Below are positions 33,137 through 43,736 of a stretch of DNA of 64,000 bases, in pieces (positions within the stretch are counted from its first letter, which is position 1; the number at the start of each line of letters is the position of its first letter). Source of the DNA: Puccinia triticina (Eukaryota; Basidiomycota; Pucciniomycetes; Pucciniales; Pucciniaceae). Where the stretch lies: positions 4,299,001 to 4,363,000 of the forward strand of contig NC_070563.1 in assembly GCF_026914185.1 (NCBI RefSeq), read 5' to 3'. Both the position numbers and the translations under genes were made by a program. Below the pieces are notes generated by a model, which was not told the DNA's origin, searched no databases, and was given only the letters and a program-made list of their open reading frames with translations.

Positions 33137-33218
33137 GCGCAAGTCCCTCCCTGCAGGAGGGGCCGCTTTGCGGCCAGCCACAGCGAGCCTCCCACCAGGG
33201 GGACTTGTGTTAAGTTAG
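33137..33218 (-). repeat. Multi-hairpin repeat copy a4 (AAGTCCC type)
   Basis: On the minus strand: leader AACTTAACACAAGTCCCCC, inner stem GGCTGGCCGCAAAGCGGCC, closing GGAGGGACTTGCGC. Confidence 0.8.
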
Positions 33219-33741
33219 AGGTGGGAGCAGAAAGTAAAATTTGGCTGTAAGGTTTTTTAGACTTTTAATAGCTCTGTCCCCAGCCCCTCTGCAGTTCTGA
33301 GCCACATCAGACGGAACCTTTAGCATCTCCTCTACAATCCTGTCAACTCAGAATTTTTCTATCACCATCAATGTATTCTTTAATAATTTTTCAAACAATG
33401 GCCTTTCAAAAACTGCACCTGCACAAGGATTCACAAGCCTGGATTGCTGGTGTAGATCAGGGGGTTTCAAAAGTTGAAATCAGGTCGCACAGGACCTCAA
33501 TCATGTTGCGCAGGACCTCAATCAGGTCCAATTTCCAGGAAAAAAAATACCGCCAAAAACACCAACCTGGGGGCTCTACTTTGGATGTCCCCAAATGCAA
33601 GAATCTCCTGATCTTGCATCAGGAGTTTCCAACCTGGAGGCACAAACCTTTTGTCCGTAATGGGTTACCTCCCGGCGCCCGGACCAGTCCCTACTAAGTG
33701 CGCACACACAACTGGTACACGCATCATATAATTTTCAATAC
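33219..33741. other. Non-coding; repeated AGGACCTCAATCA
   Basis: CGCACAGGACCTCAATCATG and GCGCAGGACCTCAATCAGG are 24-bp direct repeats near 33484-33530. A related inverted motif (GGACCTGCGCAACCTGATTT) lies at ~41120 beyond the hAT element, so both may belong to one older element. Confidence 0.4.
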
Positions 33742-34135
33742 TCAGTTGATGACAGGTCTGTACCGCTCATCAAGTGTTGTGAGTACTCACTTTATGACCA
33801 GTACAGACCTGAGCAGCCATTGAGTGTTGTGTCACTTGATGGTTGGTACATACCCAACTGGCCATCAAGTGTTTTGTCACTCAATGGCCGGTAGTAGTAC
33901 AAACCTGACCGGCCATTGATTGTTGCACTGTTGTGTCACTCAATGGCCGGCCCAAACCCAACTGGTCATTGAGTGTTGTGTCACTTGATGGCTGGTATAG
34001 AACCAACTGGCCATTGAGTGTTGTGTCACTCAATTTCCGGTATAGACCGGCTGTTGAGTTGCGTGCGTGATCACGGACCAGTTGAGTGTGTGCTGGCTCA
34101 CACTCAATGACCAGTATGCGGGTGTGATTGGGGAT
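33742..34135. repeat. Palindromic repeat array B
   Basis: About seven units of ~55 bp: TGGCCATTGAGTG-TTGTGT-CACTCAATGGCC followed by GGTANARACCAACT. Arms vary in concert within a unit (CATCAAGTG/CACTTGATG against CATTGAGTG/CACTCAATG). Confidence 0.9.
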
Positions 34136-34569
34136 AGGTGAAAACACACTCTAAGGTAGGGCTGGGCCCCAAGCGCGGCCTAGTCGGGTATACCCAACTA
34201 TTTGACCCGGTCAGGCGGGCGCAGGAGGGTATTTTGCCAAGAAATACCCAAACTCTTGGGTCGGGTAATTGACTTGTTGGGTTGGTGGATACCCAACGGG
34301 TAGCCACTTCCAAGACAAAACTCACAATTCAGCCAAGAATCTATCTTTATGAGGGTCTGATGACCTCAATAAAGATAAGGAAGGTCAGAAGGAACGTTAT
34401 GGTTGTGTACATGATTGTAGGAAGGCAATGGAGACAAAACAGAGACAAAATACAATAAAAACTAATCATAATTGGTATCATCTTGAGACACATTTTCATA
34501 CGGCATTGGGTCCGACATCCCAATTGAGCGGTACCACTCTTTGAGACAAACAAGATTTTCCAATGAACA

Positions 34570-34912
34570 AGCACTAAGACTGCCGCTCTGAGGACCAATA
34601 ATTGACTTGGATAGCAAAAATACTCGCTCAGAAGGTGCACATGAACAAGCACTAAGACTGCCGCGCTGAGTGTTGAATTATGCTTATATTCATTATACAG
34701 TATGCTTCAAACATAACACTAGCAATCTTGTATATAGTCTATACTAGATTGCCGTAGGCGTTTCTCTCCTTAGTGAATCAGAATCATCTCTTTCCTCACT
34801 CCTGAGTGTCACTAGACTTCACGTCTGTGAACTTCAGTGTTCATCTCCTGTCACCCTCAACACTGAGGACCAATAATTGACTTGGATAGCAAAAATACTC
34901 GCTCAGAAGGTG
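34570..34912. repeat. ~78-bp tandem duplication split by a solo LTR
   Basis: GAACAAGCACTAAGACTGCCG and GACCAATAATTGACTTGGAT each occur twice. The second copy is interrupted by the LTR at 34671-34862. It duplicates codons of the transposase C-terminus (SERVFLLSKSIIGPQ). Confidence 0.85.
34671..34862. mobile_element. Solo LTR, 192 bp, CTGAG target duplication
   Basis: TGTTGAATTA..CACCCTCAACA with inverted TGTTGA/TCAACA ends; CTGAG flanks both sides (34666-34670, 34863-34867). Probably copia-type; inserted after the local duplication in the hAT transposase. Confidence 0.9.
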
Positions 34913-35814
34913 CATTAGTGGCCGGAATGGCAAGATAGCATCTTGCCATTTCTGCAAGAGAGGGATATACAGACATCTTGCTGTGCCAGTATTCGAGAAT
35001 GTCTGTATTTGCAGGTTTGTTATTTGCCTTCAGGTATTGATATATCTCCGAATCAAGGCTATTTTTGGAATTTTCAGAATTTGCTGATCCAAAAATGTTG
35101 GCGATAATAGTGCTCATCTGATGTGGTTGCGGCTGAGGTTTGCTTGTGTTGCTCGATCTGGGTTGGCTACAATCAAAATACCGCGCGTTGGATTTGAATT
35201 CGGAAAGGACCAACAATGGATTGAAGTCAGGCTTGATCTCTTGTTGAATGAACTCGCAGTTCTTCTCAATATACATCACCAGGGGGGGAATGGTTGCACT
35301 CTCCAGAGAGTGCCAGATGGTAACTTCTTTCAGGAAGGCTGCCAGATGTGAGCTGTGCCTCAGTTTTAACTCAGTCATGTGCTAGCTTGATGTTATGTTC
35401 AACTGATATCAATCTCTACTGTAGTCATGCTTGTATAATCTGATGAGTTAACATCACAGCATGAGGCTGTGGCACTCGAGATACTTCCCGGCATATTTTC
35501 CTCTGTAACCATCAAAAATGCCATCTGTTGCAGCACTGAAATTCATGCTTAGTTGTAGAGATTGCAAAAATTACTTCTTGGCAAGTACTCGGCACCCTTA
35601 GGGGAGTAATTCCAGGCTTACAACAAGTACTCATCTACGGGTGCCGGGTGTGGGTGCAGGTGCCAGGATCTTGGGTTAAACAACAGGCAAGTATTTGGTA
35701 CAAGTATTCAACATACAACTTTGACCTGTGGTTTGTCTTAATTTTTTGCCCTGCATTCGTAATGTTGGATTACACCTAATACAACATTACAACTGCTGTG
35801 CTGCAAGTCAAATT

Positions 35815-36268
35815 GACCTCTGAGGCTCTGGTTGGAGGAATTCCAACAATTGCACAGCTCTGACTGGAGGAATGCCTCCAATCACAGATTGCCTCCTCAA
35901 TTGTAGGGATTCCTCCAGTCAAAAAGGTGTACCGCCTCTTTGACTGGAGGAATCCCTCTGGCTGTGGAGGCATACCCCCTCGGCCAGAGGGATTCCCATC
36001 AAACAGCTATGTACATCTCTTTGACCAGAGGGATCCCTCTGGTCAAGCAGGTGTACATACTTCTTTGACCGGAGGAATCCCTGCGGTCAAGGAGCTGTAC
36101 AAACCTCTGACTGCAGGAATCAAACCCTCCTGTTGGATTTATGTACACCTCTTTGACCGGAGGAATCCCTTCAGTTGAGGAGGCTTACACACCTCTGACT
36201 GGAGGGATCAATCCCTGCTGTTGGATTTATGTACACCTTGTTGAGCGGAGGAATGCCTCCGGTCAAAG
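35815..36268. repeat. Palindromic repeat array C
   Basis: About nine units around ACCTCTTTGACCGGAGG-AATC-CCTCCGGTCAAAGAGGT, alternating with TGTACAT/ATGTACA-type spacers. Confidence 0.9.
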
Positions 36269-36294
36269 AGGGGAGTCCACTCAAAAGCTGGATA

Positions 36295-36780
36295 TGATGT
36301 GACGTGTTCGCCGGGAGGACCTCCCTTGCTGAGCTGAATAAGCTCGCCGAGACGCGGGACTGCTCCTAACAGGCCCTCTCAGCCCAGCAGGCCGGGAGGA
36401 TGCCTCTTGGTGAGCTGAAATACCAGCTCGCCGGGATGACTCCTCCCAGTGAGCTGGATACAATATATGAATCCAGCTCGCCAAAAGGAATCACCCCCGT
36501 GAGCTGGATACATATGTATCCAGCTTGGTGGGGGAGGTACTCCTAGCAAGCTGGAGACCTCGCTTGCCAAGCTGGAGACCTCGCTTGCCAAGCTGGAGAC
36601 CTCGCTTGCCAAGCTGGATATATATATATACCCAGCTCGCCAAGAGGACTCCTGGTGAGCTGGATACTTTTGTATCCAGCTTGCCGACGGGGCTCCTCCC
36701 AGCGAGCTGGATATGTATTCAGCTCGCTGGGAGGATTCCTCTCGGCGAGCTGGATATATGTATATTATATCCAGCTTAGT
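36295..36780. repeat. Palindromic repeat array D
   Basis: Ten or more units around CCAGCTCGCCGGGAGGA-CTCCTCCCGGCGAGCTGG joined by TATACATATGTATA-type spacers. It includes a 20-bp perfect triplication CAAGCTGGAGACCTCGCTTG at 36550-36615. Confidence 0.9.
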
Positions 36781-36800
36781 GAGGAACAACATTGCCCATC

Positions 36801-36840
36801 ATGTCCACCCTCAGGTTCGGGCGAACGTGAGGGTGGACAT
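36801..36840. repeat. 40-bp hairpin bounding array E (left)
   Basis: ATGTCCACCCTCA-GGTTCGGGCGAAC-GTGAGGGTGGACAT: 13-bp perfect arms around a GTTCGGSCGAAC core. A related hairpin closes the other side of array E at 38008-38043. Confidence 0.9.
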
Positions 36841-36889
36841 ATCAAGCACGGCTCCTTGTGACATTGCCTACCTATGTCACAGGTGCAAA

Positions 36890-37925
36890 TTCCGTCGCAG
36901 GGAGCCCTTGGATGGCCAGGTTGTACCGGCCATTCAAGGGAGTGTCTCCCCTCAATGGCCAGTACAACTCTGCTATCAAGAGGAGTTCACACTCCCTTCG
37001 ATGGCCGAGTTGTACCAGCCATCAAAGGGAGTGTGCACTTCTTTTGATGGCCGGTACAACCCAGGCATCAAAAGGAGTGCGAACTCCTCTTTATGGCTGG
37101 TACGATGCAGCCATCGGAGGCAGATTCCCTTCGACAGCCGGGCTTTACCGTCCATTGAAGGGAGTCTACACTCCGTTCGATGGCTGGTACAACTCAGCCA
37201 TCGGAGGGCTTCATTGGCCGAGTTGCACCAGCCATCAAACAGGGTGTGTACTCCCTTCGATGGATGCTACAGCTCGCCTGTCGAAGGGAGTCTGCCTCTG
37301 ACGGCTGAGTTGTGCCAGCCCTCACAAGGAGCTTGGACTCCCGCTGATGGCTGAGTAGTACCGGCCATTGGAGGGAGTACACACTCCCTCCAATGGTGAC
37401 ACATCTTGGCCATCGGAGGGAGATTCCCTCCGATGGCCGGATGGTACCGGCCATCGAGGAAGATGTGTACTCGCCTCAATGACCGGTACAACTCGCTTAT
37501 CAAAGCAAGTGCGTACCCCCTTCGATGGTTGGCGGCCATCAAAGGGAGCACACAGTCCCTTCGATGGCCAAGTTGTACCGGCAATTGAAGGGGACGTGTA
37601 CTCGCTCTGATGGCAGGGTTAGACCAACCATCTAAGGGGGTACACACCCCCTTGGATGATTGGCACAACTCGGCCATTGAAGGGAGATCCCCTTTGACGG
37701 CCGAGTTGTACCAGCCATCAAGAGGAGTCCACACTCCCATTGATGGCTGTCTTGTACCAGCCATCAAAGGGATTACACGCCCCCTTCAGTGGCTGGTACG
37801 ACTCAACTATCAAAGGGAGTGTGTACTCCTCTCGATGGCAGGATTGTACCAGCCATTGGGGGGACACACTCCCTTCAATGGCCGGTGCAACCCGGCCATT
37901 GAAGGAGTTTCCCTGTGATAGCCGA
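36890..37925. repeat. Palindromic repeat array E
   Basis: More than twenty half-units around GGCCATCAAAGGGAGTGTAC-ACTCCCTTCGATGGCC separated by R-GTTGTACC. Arms within units co-vary (CATCGGAGGGA / TCCCTCCGATG beside CATTGAAGGGA / TCCCTTCAATG). Confidence 0.9.
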
Positions 37926-38007
37926 GTTGGGCAATGAGGCTATATGTGCATCCTCATTGCCCGACCGCATAGTTCTACCCTCTGAAGGTCGGGGCAGCTG
38001 TCATCTG

Positions 38008-38043
38008 GTCCACCGCGAGGTTCGGCCGAACGTTGCGGTGGAC
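38008..38043. repeat. 36-bp hairpin bounding array E (right)
   Basis: GTCCACCGCGA-GGTTCGGCCGAAC-GTTGCGGTGGAC, the same architecture as 36801-36840 with a perfect 12-bp core palindrome GTTCGGCCGAAC. Confidence 0.85.
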
Positions 38044-39059
38044 AAGTGCGCAGGTTGGCCCCCACTTTTGAGCATTGATCAAGGCACACCCCTTTCTGGG
38101 GGCACATCCACACCCACACCCTTCAAAAAAGGGTGACTGGCCTGCCTGAAAGGAATCCCTTCAAAGGGGCAATTCACACTTCCATCTTAAAAATTTCTTG
38201 TCTGGTTTACTGCCCCCCTTTGCCTCCCTCATGATCTTGGAGTTGTAACAGGGAGTGCATTAATGGGCCAAAATACCAACTACAAAATTAGGCCGGTTTT
38301 TGGTCAACAAAGAGTAAGATTTTTTTACTTCACAATAACTGACAGGTCTCTGTTAACTTGCAAGCATTAGGTTTCCTATGGACTCAGATCTGGCAGGTGC
38401 TTGCAATACCCACAATTAGTCTGAATGAGCAAGGCCCAATCAGTAATAACAACAACAGCACAAATATGGTTCTGAGAAAATGTGACTACAAGATGGCAAA
38501 CGGAATAGTGTTTCTTCTAAACTGTTATCCATATGCCAAGAATGGGACTTGGCTATTATTTTGGGTAAAATATTAAGAGCACTTAGTTTGAGTTATTTCC
38601 AAAGACTTGCATAGTACAAAATACAAGTTGACTAATCAAATGATAAATATAATCATGTGGGTATCAGAGAGTCATAGAGTTTTGCTTGAGCTTGGCTTGA
38701 AACAGCTTCAACACTGCAATCCCTCAAATGCATCAAGAACTGAAGAAAAGTAGATTGGAATTTGATTTAATTTGGGAAAGGGATGAACTTGTAACATGTT
38801 TGAGGCTTACTTGGTGACATGCTCATCTATGGTCACATTGAGATTGATCAGACCTCCAACAAATACAATTATGATGGGCTAAGGGTAAAAATCACATCAG
38901 GAGGAGTCACTCATGAGTTCAGACTGAAATACAAATAAATTCAGCAAACTGTTCCCCAGGCATCAGGGTGACTTGAGCATGAGATACACATGAGTTGAAG
39001 TTGAAATTAGTACTGGCATTGGAATGATATCAGACAACTTCAATGACCAAATTACAGTT
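38044..39059. other. Right interior of nested element, nothing recognised
   Basis: AT-rich, no coding or repeat signal that I can support. Confidence 0.5.
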
Positions 39060-41006
39060 TGGCACTCTCTGGAGAGTGCGACCATTCCCCCCCTGGTGCA
39101 TCATCTTGATGCGTGGATCAAGTACCATTGCACAGAGAGGGGCGGTCTTCTCCAAAGCAGCTAGTATATATTTGGTGAGTTTCAAAATCATACTCTTAGA
39201 AGCGGGCACAAGCTGTTGAGATTTGTAGGCTGATTGAACTTTCTTGATTTGTTTCATGAGCAATATATATATTGGTAGGGACATATTTAGTGTTGGATAT
39301 CGCGAGGAACATAGGAATTTGGTCGCTTCATGGAGTGGTTTCAAGAACTGCACCAGCTGGGATACTTTCTCCCATTCAACTTGTGTGAGCGAGTATTTTG
39401 AAATATCAGAGCCATGACAGAAAATTCCACAAACTTCCCTCAGTTCGACAGCTCAATCAAGCATCAGATAGGTTGAATTCCATCGTGTCTTCACATCTAA
39501 AATAAGTGTTTTGTTGAAGTTTTCAGGGGCCGGATGAGCTCCTTCATTTGGAGCTTGAGTTTTAGAAGGCAAAGAGTGTTTTGTTTTTTGGTATTTGCTG
39601 GTATCACGGGTTTGCGAGAAACAAAGATTCATTGTTGACTTGAACTGTTCACGACGTTGAGGAGTTGCTCGGACGTAAGTCGTTAGGCCGTGGATGCGTC
39701 CAATAACAGACTTCAGATCAACATTGATTGTTTTTTCACCAGCGCTTTCATTCAGGTCTAGCTGATCCATTGTCAGCTCCATCTCCGGCTCATCGAACTT
39801 GGCTCCAAAGGCCTGAAGGCCATCTTTTGCGGCGAGGTTGATCATGTGTGCCATGCATCCTAGAAGGTGCTCGGATGCCACAAACTGCCCGTCCAGCAGC
39901 TCTTCAACCCTCTCAGCAATTGTTGAATTGTTGCTGGCATTGTTGGCGGTGATGCTAACTAACGCCCTTGCAAGATTGTATGCGTCAAGAACCTTGGTAA
40001 ACACGTTTCCAAAGTTGAAACCAGTATGAGCTCCTAAGGAATTAAAAAATAACTGAATCATCAGTTTATCTTTGTATTGTTTGCATAAACTATAGAAGCA
40101 ACTGACCATGAACCTGAGGCATGGCAATAATGACATCAATCAACTTCCAATTATCGGTAATCACATGGCCAGTTATTCCAATAAAGGCAAGCGTGTTTGG
40201 TGAGGTCCATGCATCAAGTGTAAATCCAACATAGTTGATTTGTTTGAAAACCTTCTTGAAATGGTTGGAATGTGACTTGTGCAAGTAGCAGACTTCCGTT
40301 GCAATTGTTTTTTGAGAGAACAGCATATTTCCGGCCCAAACTGAGCAAAAGGTAGGTTGGCGTCGGCGAGGAGATACGCAATCGCCTTCTTGAGTGAATC
40401 AGATGTGAGCTGTTCATTGCATTTATGAGGAGAAAAAAAGTTGGAATAGATCAGCTTTGAGCCTAAATAAAACCTTAGTCTGATCATATTCTCAACTGGT
40501 TTTTTTTTTCTGGGGTGCTTGCAACCTTTCTTGGATCAAGGAGGTGATGTTTACAAACAAGATGTTCACTCATTGATTTTGTACTGCCACTGCGGTCACG
40601 GGTTAGGAGGGTGTTGCAAGGTCGACTTGTCTTTTCCTCAACCGCGGTACACTGGACCTTGTCGCTTTCCACTTTGTCAACAAAGTACTTCCAGACCCAC
40701 GACTTCCGCAGTGTTTGTGAGCCCTCTGATTCTTGCGTGCTTTGTGAGGTCGGAAATTGCTGGTTATCAGGCTGATTAGGTTCCAAATTGTCCGCCGGTT
40801 GTTTTTTCATTGTTCAGAGGAGCCAGATTGAGTCGGAGGAGAGCGGATGGCAAAACCAATCAAAACTGGTGGTCTCCAACAGGTATGCCCAATACCCAAC
40901 GGATACAAAGTCTTTCAATACCCAAGATTGGGTATACCCAGAATTCCCCTCTGGGTATACTCTCCAACCAGTCGGATATCAGCCGGGGCCCAGCCCTACT
41001 CTAAGG

Positions 41007-41796
41007 AGTGTTTCTGACCTTTTTCCTGCTCCTGGACCTGATCTCTGGGATCCTTTTTCAAAGAAGGAAATCAGGTCCGCAGGAGAGTTTCCAGGTCCAT
41101 TTTTTTCCTGATTTGCCTGGGACCTGCGCAACCTGATTTTCATCTGATCCTCGCCATGGCAGGTGTGCTACCAAATGGGTCAACACCAGCAACAGTTCCA
41201 GAGCACATCAGGCTCATGCGGATCTGCCAAGTGATCCAGGACAACAACCTTACCCCCAAAAAAGTTCCTGCTTGCCTTTCTGAAAAACAAACATCCCGCT
41301 ATTGCAAATCAATGAAGACTGTGGCCTGTGAGCGGATTGGATTTGTGGGTGGAACAAACAAAGTTGGCAATGGCCAGAAAAAATGTGTCAGCAAATGCGC
41401 ATCCACAAATGGATCTTTGGAACCCAATACATGGTTTTGAATTTTTTTTTTTCTGCTACGTCAAACTAGATTCCAGGATACTTTTGCCACTAGCACCATG
41501 GGAGTTTGCTTGGAACTTGCGTGCAAGTGCCATCACACAATATTTTTTAAGAACCTTGTTAGATATATACTGGAACTTGAGCCTCAATGTATGCTGGATT
41601 GATGATGAATTTATGTTTAAATTATGCTCAATTGAGCTGAAGGCACTTTGGAAAGGATTTGAATTCAATTGAAAACCAGCTCCAACTTGACTCAAGTTAT
41701 TACTGGAACTATTTTAGAACACATTTTCAACTACCTTGCAAAACAATATCAAATACTTGGCAGAAACAAGGTATTTACCACGGAATCATATATTTC
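41007..41796. other. Right flank of hAT element, non-coding
   Basis: CAGGTCC / GGACCTG motifs at 41030-41140 mirror those at 33480-33540. Nothing else recognised. Confidence 0.4.
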
Positions 41797-42114
41797 TAGA
41801 GCTGGCCCCTATCATCTGTTGGCGGGTACTTGGCACCCACGGGCGGGTACCTGTGGAAGTGCGCAGGTATCCACCGGGTGCGGGTGCGGGTGTCCAGTCT
41901 GGGTCCAAATTCAGGCAGGTACCTGCGCACAAATTGCCATTCTGCACAGCTCTGCTTGCCCCTAGTTCCCATTGGCAGGTACTAGGTACCTGTGGGTGGG
42001 TACCCGTGGAATTACGGAGGTAACAGCCAGCAGGTGCGGGTGTCCATTCTGTGTCAAAATTAAGGAAGGTACCTGGACCCGGTGTGGGTACCCGGGTGCA
42101 AAGTTCCAGCTCTA
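41797..42114. mobile_element. hAT-type MITE, 318 bp
   Basis: Ends TAGAGCTGG..CCAGCTCTA; flanks TATATTTC and TATATTTA (7 of 8 identical). The interior repeats GGGTACC / GGTACCYG and GGTGCGGGTGTCCA. Same family as 54755-55025, with ends related to the hAT element at 34157-40998. Confidence 0.8.
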
Positions 42115-42194
42115 TATATTTAATTCTATCATAATTTTATCATGAATTGCAAAAAGCTCAAGATATGTTAGGCCCCATTTGGCCGCGCAATGTA

Positions 42195-42328
42195 ATATAG
42201 AGATGGCCCCTGTGAGCCTGGGTACCTGTTCGGGTGCGGGTACCCGCCAGCCTTTTTGCCAAAAATTGGACACCTGCACCCGCAGAGTGGGTCAGAGCGG
42301 GTACCTGCAGGTACCCGCCCCTCAAAAT
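42195..42328. mobile_element. Truncated hAT-type MITE
   Basis: Begins TAGAGATGGCCCCTGTGAGC and has the GGGTACCCGCC and CACCTGCACCCGC blocks of the 41797-42114 family, then loses similarity at array F. Confidence 0.6.
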
Positions 42329-42558
42329 CGACCAGAAGGCATTCCTTCCGGCCAGGAAGGTTGTGTTAACCTCTGCGAACGGAAGGCATTCCTTCTGATT
42401 GAAGAGGTTGTGTAGCCTCTTCAATTGGAAGGACCCCCTTCCAGCCGAGGAGGTTGAGTAACCTCTTTGACTGGAAGGACTCCTTTTGGCCGAGGAGGTT
42501 GTGTAACCTCTTTGAACGGAAGGCATTCCTTCCGATTGAAGAGGTTGTGTAGCCTCTT
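42329..42558. repeat. Palindromic repeat array F
   Basis: Five units of ~47 bp around GAACGGAAGGCATTCCTTCCG..GAAGAGGTTGTGTARCCTCTT. Confidence 0.9.
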
Positions 42559-43237
42559 GGATTTCTCCCATAAACCCAACATCCGCACCCAAACACGCAC
42601 ACGCGACTCAATGAAATTTATGGCGCAGTCCCCAGTCCTCAAGACTTTCTCAGGTCCAACAGCGCGGCGTGGCGCGCATCCTCAAGGCGTTTCAGGATTT
42701 CTTCCTCTTTCCATTCTCTTCTATGTTTTTGGTTTTGTTTTCCTTTTGTCTTGTTTTTGTTTCAGTTGTCTAGTTGTTGTAGCGAGCGCGTGCGCGCTAG
42801 GTTGTGATGAGATGTCTGCTACATTTCACAAACTCCAAGGGTTGAGTTCAGTTTGAACTCAGGCTTTGGAGCAGCATGGACCTACTCTGAACCATAATTT
42901 CAGTCTTCCATCAAATCTAAAAGTCTATTGTTCTTGGCGCTATTTGCCCGTATTCTGAGTTTTCACACAACTTGTTAAGTTCAATCTCCGCAACGCCGAT
43001 CTCTCCCAGCTTCTGGTTTTGTTCACAACCCCGCCGGCAGTATCCCCGGCTCGTCTCTCAACACAAACATCGCCAACGCACAACTCCAGCCGTCAGAAAA
43101 TCATCCCCCCCCCAATGCTACACAAACCTCAGCGCTCATTCACGGCCAATCATCCCGGAGGGCATACGCTTCTCAGGGTTTCTCATTTCTCATTCCCCTC
43201 CATCAACTGCCTACCACCTGGCACGGTAAGAGTTCCT
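42559..43237. other. Interior of PIF-like element, nothing recognised
   Basis: Short T-rich and C-rich tracts and one GCGCGTGCGCGC palindrome at 42784. No gene supported. Confidence 0.5.
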
Positions 43238-43736
43238 CACCGGTTGACCGGTCATCAAGAGGAGTTCAGTTCTTGATGAACGGTCAACCGGTCATCAGGA
43301 GCTGAAGCCCTCTGGACAACCGGTTTGACCAATCATCAGGAGCTGAACTCCTCTAGATGGCTGGTTTGACCAGCCATCCAGAGGAGTTCAGCTCTTGATG
43401 ACTGGTTGATCGGACATCAAGAGGTGGGCTCCTCTCAATGACCGGATGATTGAGAGGAGTTCAGCTCTCTCGATGTCCGGTTGACCGGTCATTGAGAGGA
43501 GTTCATCTTTTGATGTCCAATCAACTGGACATCGAGAGAGGTGAACGTTCTTGATGGATCGTTCATTGAAGAGGAGTTCAGCTCTTGATGACCCATCAAC
43601 CGGTAATCAAGAGCTGAATTCCTCTGGATGGCCGGTCAGAGCTGAACGCTCTTGATGGACCATTCATCAAAGAGGACTTGACCTCTCAATGACCAATCAA
43701 CCAGTCATTGAGAGGTGAACTCCTCTGGATGGCAGG
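43238..43736. repeat. Palindromic repeat array G
   Basis: About nine units around GACCGGTCATCAAGAGGAGTTC-AGCTCTTGATGACCGGTTGACC. Continues as array H across the nested LTR elements. Confidence 0.9.

Larger units (their letters stand above)
32411..33218. mobile_element. Foldback element bounded by multi-hairpin repeats
   Basis: The left repeat (32411-32484) and the complement of the right repeat (33218-33137) share CTTAACACAAGTCCCCC, GGTGGGAGGCTC, TGTGGCTGGC and GCGGCCCCTCC. A second-type repeat (32483-32558) follows the left one head-to-tail. The interior is AT-rich and non-coding. Confidence 0.6.
35277..39098. mobile_element. Nested element, 39-bp inverted repeats, CAT duplication
   Basis: CACCAGGGGGGGAATGG followed by a 20-bp near-palindrome GCACTCTC-CA-GAGAGTGC at 35277-35315; the right end (39060-39098) is its complement with one mismatch in 39. 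CAT flanks both sides (35274-35276, 39099-39101). A 3-bp duplication and a CAC start point to the CMC (CACTA) superfamily, though CACCA differs from canonical CACTA. It has no transposase; half its length is palindromic repeat arrays C, D and E. Confidence 0.8.
34462..40810 (-). pseudogene. hAT transposase, interrupted
   Basis: The start MKKQPADNLEPNQ (40810) is followed by a BED-type zinc finger (WKYFVDKV..C..C..STKSMSEHLVCKHH, residues ~38-92). Then come an intron, LTSDSLKKAIAYLLADANLP, a one-base frameshift near 40330, and VGFTLDAWTSPNTLAFIGIT. An intron near 40030-40105 precedes HTGFNFGNVFTKVLDAYNLA and HLLGCMAHMINLAAKDGLQA. After a TGA near 39453 the frame continues to MVLDPRIKM. The nested 39-bp-TIR element (35277-39098) interrupts here; the frame resumes as MYIEKNCEFIQQEI and ends with the dimerisation region MARCYLAIPATNAPSERVFL, SLENLVCLKEWYRSIGMSD, stop at 34462. 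Cut-and-paste transposase with RNase H-like fold. Broken by frameshift, nonsense, two insertions and a local duplication. Confidence 0.85.
34157..40998 (-). mobile_element. hAT transposon, perfect 8-bp duplication, nested insertions
   Basis: Terminal inverted repeats TAGGGCTGGGCCCC at 34157 and its exact complement ending at 40998 are flanked by CTCTAAGG on both sides (34149-34156, 40999-41006). An 8-bp duplication with TAGGG-type ends plus a BED-finger/hAT transposase identify the superfamily. Subterminal regions are full of TACCCAAC / GTTGGGTA motifs, probable transposase sites. Without the nested 3.8-kb element it is ~3.0 kb, a normal hAT length. Confidence 0.95.

Noticed and set aside
33440..41150. 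Older element enclosing array B and the hAT, with AATCAGGTTGCGCAGG-type ends
   Set aside because: The inverted similarity is short and gapped, and no target duplication was found. Kept only as a note in the spacer entries.
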